A DNA stretch of 24,385 bases from Thermomucor indicae-seudaticae. Lineage: Eukaryota > Mucoromycota > Mucoromycetes > Mucorales > Lichtheimiaceae. Numbering within the stretch: the first letter of the stretch is position 1; the number at the start of each line of letters is the position of its first letter. Under the pieces are notes generated by a model, which had not been told where the DNA came from, did no database searches, and saw nothing but the letters and a program-made list of their open reading frames with translations. Where the stretch lies: contig JSYX01000542.1 in assembly GCA_000787465.1 (NCBI GenBank), positions 1-24,385 on the forward strand, in the 5' to 3' direction. Positions 19,716 through 24,385 of the stretch are shown here, one piece after another. Position numbers and translations under genes: made by a program.

Positions 19716-20809
19716 ATGGGCGATATATCAATTATGGTTAAACCTTTCCCCCTTTCCTTTCTCTCTCTAACCCCCAAGGACTTGTTTGTGCTACTCGAAG
19801 CCCCCACAGTTCTCTCTGCAGATTTGGATCGACACCTTGATTCGTGTCTATTTTTGGACCCTTGCTCATCGCTATTGTCTTCTTGTAGAGCAGCAAAGTG
19901 TTACGAGGATGGACTTGGCACCAGACGCGACAAGACGAAGGCCGCCCAATATTACCGGTAAGCCAGACTTCATCAGCATAATTTCTTGTGCTAACTAGAG
20001 TATCCAGCAAAGCAGCTTCGTTAAATCATCCGGGGGCCATGTATCGTCTTGGCTTAGCAGGAATGAATGGCGAACTCGGCGTTTCCCGTAACCTCAGAGA
20101 CGGCCAAAAATGGCTCAAACGATCTGCTGAAGCCGCCACACCGCAGTACCCGCATGCGCTGCACGAATTGGCCCTGTTGCACGAAAAAGGCTTTGAACCC
20201 GTCATTTTTGCGGACCAGGAATACGCAGTACATCTGTATCGCGAAGCATCCGCGCTCGGATACGCGCCCTCCGCGTTTCGCCTCGGCGAATGCTACGAGA
20301 TCGGTCGCTTGGGTTGCAAGGTCGACGCGGCACTCAGTATCCATTATTATAGCATTGCGGCCGAGCAGGATCACCCGGAAGCATGCTTCGCCCTGACTTC
20401 TTGGTATCTGGTGGGCGCCGACGGTGTTCTGGAACCATCGGAAGAGCAAGCTTTCGCTTGGGCTTACAAAGCGGCGACGGCAGCGAGTGGTGGTTTGTCC
20501 AAGGCTGAATACGCCATTGGTTATTTTTACGAAGTCGGTATCGGCGTCCCCAAGGACCTGGACGAGGCCGCGCAGTGGTACGCTCGTGCAGCAGCCAAGG
20601 GCGACAAGCGCGCCATTCAGCGCATCCGCCAACTTCCGGCACGCTACAGAAACAGTCTACAAAACAGCTTGCCTTCAACGCCCATCACGTCATTGCCCAA
20701 CTTCCCATCTTTTTATAATGATAACACACGTCGTCAAAACAGCCTCATACAAAAAGCCAAGAGCCTCCTTGCCAAGAAAGATCCTAGCCCGCCCGTTAAC
20801 TTTGCTTAA
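18911..20809 (+). CDS. SKT5: Skt5/Chs4-like Sel1-repeat protein, chitin synthase activator (3 exons)
   Basis: Exons 18911-19602, 19889-19957 and 20008-20809 join in phase to 520 residues. Residues 1-110 are Ser/Thr/Pro-rich. The segment starting MYRENAKKTHNLDIQCDFAI (from residue 119) matches the conserved entry to the Skt5 family repeat region. About seven Sel1-like repeats follow (about 165-460), each with A..-LG-Y--G-G-----A--WY--AA spacing, for example GYFYEVGIGVPKDLDEAAQW. Skt5/Chs4 proteins recruit and activate chitin synthase III at the membrane in yeasts. The yeast protein ends in a farnesylated CaaX box; this one ends PPVNFA with no Cys, so membrane attachment must differ. Intron 1 is 286 nt, unusually long here, and carries a TG repeat. 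It could be a different Sel1-repeat regulator, but the N-terminal match argues for this family. Confidence 0.85.
19683..19714 (+). repeat. TG dinucleotide microsatellite in intron 1 of the Skt5-like gene
   Basis: About fifteen TG units lie within the 286-nt intron (19603-19888). It is likely length-variable between strains. Confidence 0.9.
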
Positions 20810-21114
20810 TGCGTGCCCCGGATTAGGAGCTCCAAGAACTTTATCTGTTATCTTAGATATATGCATTTCATTTCTACCCCGTATACAAGCGCACCGACGT
20901 TGATACCCTTTCCTTGTTTCTCGTTTTCATAATTGTATCTACAGTTCTATATATACATTAAAAGCTTTGCAAGTTTATTATGTTTGGATAGACGCGTATT
21001 GGCCAAAAAGTCAGAGTTTAGCTGCATCCATGCAGTTCGCATTTGAAAAGCGTCCCGATCATTCAAGATAAAGCATTTAATCAAGATTATCTGCCTCAAG
21101 TAACAATTGCTTTC
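20810..21114. other. Convergent 3' regions of the Skt5-like gene and ATG14
   Basis: No coding signal. The AT-rich words TATATATACATTAAAAG (about 20949-20965) and nearby T-rich DNA are plausible 3' end signals for the plus-strand gene. Confidence 0.5.
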
Positions 21115-22910
21115 TCAAAATGGACGTCCTTTGTTTCGCTGCATCGCACCAAGGCGTCTCGGCAAGTAAAACGCGGAGGACTGTGATGAGCCGTCGTTTG
21201 TGGCGTTGTTATTGGACATCCCCATCATTGTTCTTCCTCCAATCATACCAATGACTCCAGGCACGATAGTTGCCCCTAGCTGAAAAATACTTTCCCCTTC
21301 ACCGTTAGGTTGGCCAAACGACGGCATCACGTCCACGAGGTTCCACGTCTCACTCCGTGCTCCAGCATAAGCGTTTTCTTCCTCTGTCTCCTCCTCATCA
21401 TCTTGGATGTCGTCTTCACTGTTATCCAGTATACCATCATAGACATACCAGTCGTCTCCTCCGCTCTGGTAACTGAAATAAGCATCATCCATCAACTCAT
21501 CCAGGTCTGTGTCTTGATCGAGATCACTCCTGATAGGAGTACCACTTCGATACCGCAGCGCTGTCATTCGTAGGACTTGCTGGAACTCCATCGGAAAGTC
21601 AAGGTCTCGTATACCTTGGTAATGACATGCATGGGATTGTCTAAAAACCATGAGGAGAAAGCAATAAATCCCTGGTAGACAAGACAAGGTGCACTTACAT
21701 TCCTAGTTGAGGTGATCTACAGCAGGCCATTAGCGCCTGGAATGTGTTGGCGACTTGAGACAGTGGAATCTCCACGCCTTGTGTGTGGCAAAGATAAGCA
21801 ATATCGTAGTTTAGCATGGCCATCCCGATCGTGAAGCGTCTCAAGTTTTTGTCATCCAAAAATAATGGCAGCTTACTATGGCCATCGTTTAATGCTCAAA
21901 AGTACTTTGATGATGCCTCTTTTCTTTCACCTACCTACCATGTCCCGCTCGCGACATGGATAACCATATATGCGGTTCTGTGCCTTTGTGTGCTATCGCA
22001 AATGGTAACTTGACGCCCAGATATCGCACGATTAACCCAAGCATATGAACTAGATATGCAATGGCTGCATTTAGCTCTTCTTTAGAGTACTCTATCAATA
22101 CAGATTCTTCAGTTCCTCGTTCTCTTTTCACGCTTTCCAGGCAAGACTTTACTCGAGACATCAATCAGTCGAGCGGGCAACATGACTCCACAGATATAGA
22201 GATCATCAGATTCCGCTGTATCCGCCGTCCGGAACCTGTCTCTCGGCAGAAATGGCACGGATGACGAGGACGGAGACGACGGCGTTGGCGGCTTATCATC
22301 CTGCGGTGCCGCAACCACGCCAGGTTTAAATGCAAACAATGAAATAGTCTCGTGCACCAGTACCCGCCTTGCGTCCACAATAAGCTTTTGTATCCGATGC
22401 CACCGCTTCATCGTCTGCTGCATCTCTTTATCAGTCATGGCACATTCACACCGCCGCCGTCGTTCTTCCGCATTGTCTAGTTGTTTTCGCCGTTCTTGGA
22501 TAGCTTGTCGTAGTTGCCAAATCTGCTTTTTGGCTACACCGGCTCTGTCAGAATCAAAGCCATGACTTTAGAATTGGATCAAAAGAGTATACGCACCTGC
22601 TTCGCATTCCATTTCTATCCGTCGGCGTTCCGCAGCTGCGCGTTGGATGTTGGCCGCACGTGTGTTCTTCTCTGCCAGCAGAGCATGTGTCGACGCATTT
22701 TGGGCGACAAATCTAGTTGCTTGTTCTATGGCCTTGTCCCGCTCGGCCGTCATTGGCGTCAACTCCACATTATGATTATGCAATCTTTTAAATGACGCTG
22801 ATGTCAACAATTTTCTCTTCATTCATTGCATGTTAAATAACGTACTTGTCTCGTAAACAATTACGACAGTAGAATTTACGATTATGAGTATGACAATAGT
22901 GGCATTCCAT
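21115..22910 (-). CDS. ATG14: Atg14, autophagy-specific PI3-kinase complex I subunit (6 exons)
   Basis: Exons: 22910-22846, 22784-22593, 22544-22153, 22091-21935, 21875-21699, 21640-21115 (502 residues). Atg14 links Vps34, Vps15 and Atg6/Beclin 1 at the autophagosome formation site to make PI3P. The N-terminus has the diagnostic Cys pairs C3-x2-C6 and C15-x2-C18. A long coiled-coil (about 23-180) with KRWHRIQKLIVDARRVLVHE binds the partners. The region AYLVHMLGLIVRYLGVKLPF and FTIGMAMLNYDIAYLC matches the Atg14/UVRAG fold. A strongly acidic segment (DDIQDDEEETEEEN) precedes a hydrophobic C-terminal stretch (FQLGATIVPGVIGMIGG). The Cys motif favours Atg14 over Vps38/UVRAG. Intron 2 has two in-frame solutions (22592-22545, or 22596-22543 giving 500 residues). 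Confidence 0.9.
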
Positions 22911-22973
22911 GGAGAAGCATAAGGTATGAAAGAGAAGTGCAAAAGCAAAAGAATTAAAGCGCGGTTCTTTTTT

Positions 22974-24139
22974 TCACCGGTTCATTTGTGATGGATCAAA
23001 CATCCTGATGATATTCCGCTGACTATCTGCTGCTGGTGGTGCTGCTGACCCACTTGGCTGCTGTGCCGAAGCAGTGGCGTTGCCGTCTGTGCCAGCTGGC
23101 ATTTGCGAAACGAACCGGGTCACTGTTTGAGCATTCATGTTATTTGCTACTGCCCGCGGATCTGCAATTATACCCTGCAATGCTTGAAAATAGGAATTCT
23201 TCAATTGCTCAAACTGTGAAATCAGCTGACGATGTGAGGCATCCTTGTTTTGTAGTAATTGAAACTGTTGTTGCGTGGTCGAACTTGCTCTCTGCAATTC
23301 TGCTTCCAGCTCTTTGATTCTTGTTCGCTGTTGATTCATCTCAACCATATATCGAACAAGTTGCTTTTCGAGGTTTTGTCTTCCAACTGCCTGTCTCTCG
23401 AGAGCCCGTTTCAGCTCATTCCTTTCTTCCGTTGTCTGTACCAATTTCCGTTGAAGGTCTTCAATTAAGTGTAATTGCGTTTGCTGATGTATGGGTTCTG
23501 CCGTTGGCGCAACGGCGACAGGAGAATTCGGTGTTGCAGTAGTCAGAATTGGCGCTGTCGTGGATGCGTTCGGAAGAGCAATAGAGGTTTCCGGTAGAGC
23601 AATAAATGTGGGTGGTTTTGCGGTAGAAGAGGTGAGTGACGCAGCGGAAGAAGTTGTGGAAGACGTTGTTGCGGTGGGAGCGGTCGATGCTGTTGAAGCA
23701 GCTTTCTGTTTCTCTGCCAACAAATCTGATTCTAACTGCTTCACTTTACTTTCCAACTCGACCCTCATGTCGATTTCCTGTTTCATGAGCTCGCTAAGCT
23801 CGTCATAATTCTTTTCTGCATTTCTGACGTAGCCTGCATAGGTTTCACGGTCGTTCTCCAGATGTTGAACGCGATTTTTCAGCTGCTTCTCATTTTTTAG
23901 GTGCAGCTCTAATTTCTCGATTAGTTTACGCATGAATGATTTGTATGACTGAGGCGCTTGTCGATTCGTTGACTCGTGGCGCAAAACAATAAGTAACTCA
24001 TCGTCTGTCAGATCTAGCGAACCGGATTCAGCTTCTGTCCTCAAGTCACAGTGGTTAAATGCTTACTGGAATACGGATTGAAGTCGGGTGGCCATTTAGA
24101 CGTCGCTAAAGGTGTCGCAGTACGGGACGGGTCGGTCAT
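22974..24139 (-). CDS. Coiled-coil protein of unknown function (2 exons, 370 residues)
   Basis: Exons 24139-24067 and 24013-22974 join in phase over a 53-nt intron (GTAAGC...GCTAG). The start MTDPSRTATPLATSKWPPDF leads to NPYSNLTDDELLIVL. A first coiled-coil follows (about 50-140, heptads such as KLIEKLELHLKNEKQLKNRV). A Thr/Ala/Ser/Pro-rich linker (about 145-210) precedes a second coiled-coil (about 215-300, EDLQRKLVQTTEERNELKRA). The C-terminus is Ala/Gln-rich and ends RNIIRMFDPSQMNR. I see no catalytic motif, signal peptide or membrane helix. The architecture suggests a scaffold or tether. Its stop codon is only 63 bp from the ATG14 start on the same strand, so it must contain or border the ATG14 promoter. 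Confidence 0.85.
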
Positions 24140-24385
24140 TCTTTCCGGACCCTAAGGTATTACGCGTTTTCTGATATGGTACAAAGAGTATGCGCAGGCG
24201 TTAATGAAATCGTGCTGCTACAATGACGAATGCAAGGTCCACGATTAAATGGCTAACAACGATTGCGACAAGTGCTGTTCAGCCAAAAACTTGCAGAGTT
24301 GGTGACTGCCTAGATAGCGTACTGTTTATTGATTGGACTTTTGCGCTACTTAAAGGTATATTTTGCATCAACTGTAAACCAAATT
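24140..24385. other. Upstream region of the coiled-coil gene at the window edge
   Basis: No gene is visible in this 246-bp end piece. It should contain the promoter of the minus-strand coiled-coil gene. Confidence 0.5.

Noticed and set aside
20054..20632. 192-codon minus-strand ORF
   Set aside because: Antisense shadow of the GC-rich Sel1-repeat exon of the Skt5-like gene.
22815..22845. Ultrashort introns of 31-35 nt in ATG14, the coiled-coil gene and the SZRD1-like gene
   Set aside because: Using the nearest AG gave very short introns in all three. Longer introns (61, 53 and 78 nt) ending at AAAG, CTAG or CAAAG also keep phase, are of normal size and give better protein junctions.

Overview
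The window looks like nuclear DNA of a filamentous, early-diverging fungus, most likely Mucoromycota (Mucorales-like). The genes are split by many spliceosomal introns, mostly 45-80 nt, with GT donors and AG acceptors. The recognisable proteins are fungal: Tyr1, Mge1, an Skt5-like chitin synthase activator, Atg14, an ADAM protease and an SZRD1 homologue. The decayed transposable elements resemble families I associate with Mucorales. All gene models were spliced by hand from the sequence and checked for phase; no database search was possible. Region 1 (1-8398) is gene-poor and repeat-rich. It holds one clear gene, an SZRD1-like SUZ-domain protein (minus, four exons), and one possible 103-residue gene with a good TATA box (plus). 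The rest is decayed mobile DNA: an inverted pair of related segments (3964-4155 and 7720-7902), a ~730 bp element with terminal inverted repeats (4831-5560), the abutting end of a second element (5575), and a broken gene whose fold looks like a serine recombinase (7127-7510). Region 2 (8399-15374) holds three well-supported genes: mitochondrial GrpE (MGE1, plus), a ten-exon membrane-anchored ADAM metalloprotease (minus, 885 residues) and an eleven-exon prephenate dehydrogenase (TYR1, minus, 436 residues). Region 3 (15475-18125) begins with a decayed Tc1/IS630-like transposase next to the TYR1 start. It continues with a small predicted coiled-coil ORF and an unrecognised acidic single-pass membrane protein. 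Region 4 (18911-24139) holds an Skt5/Chs4-like Sel1-repeat protein (plus, 520 residues), convergent with ATG14 (minus, six exons, about 502 residues). Only 63 bp behind the ATG14 start lies an unrecognised coiled-coil gene (minus, 370 residues). The genes are unrelated housekeeping, wall, protease and autophagy functions, as expected of ordinary fungal chromosomal DNA, and there is no sign of a cluster with one shared task. The most unusual items are the degraded recombinase-like family, the ADAM with two PPxY motifs in its tail, and the Skt5-like protein without a prenylation box.
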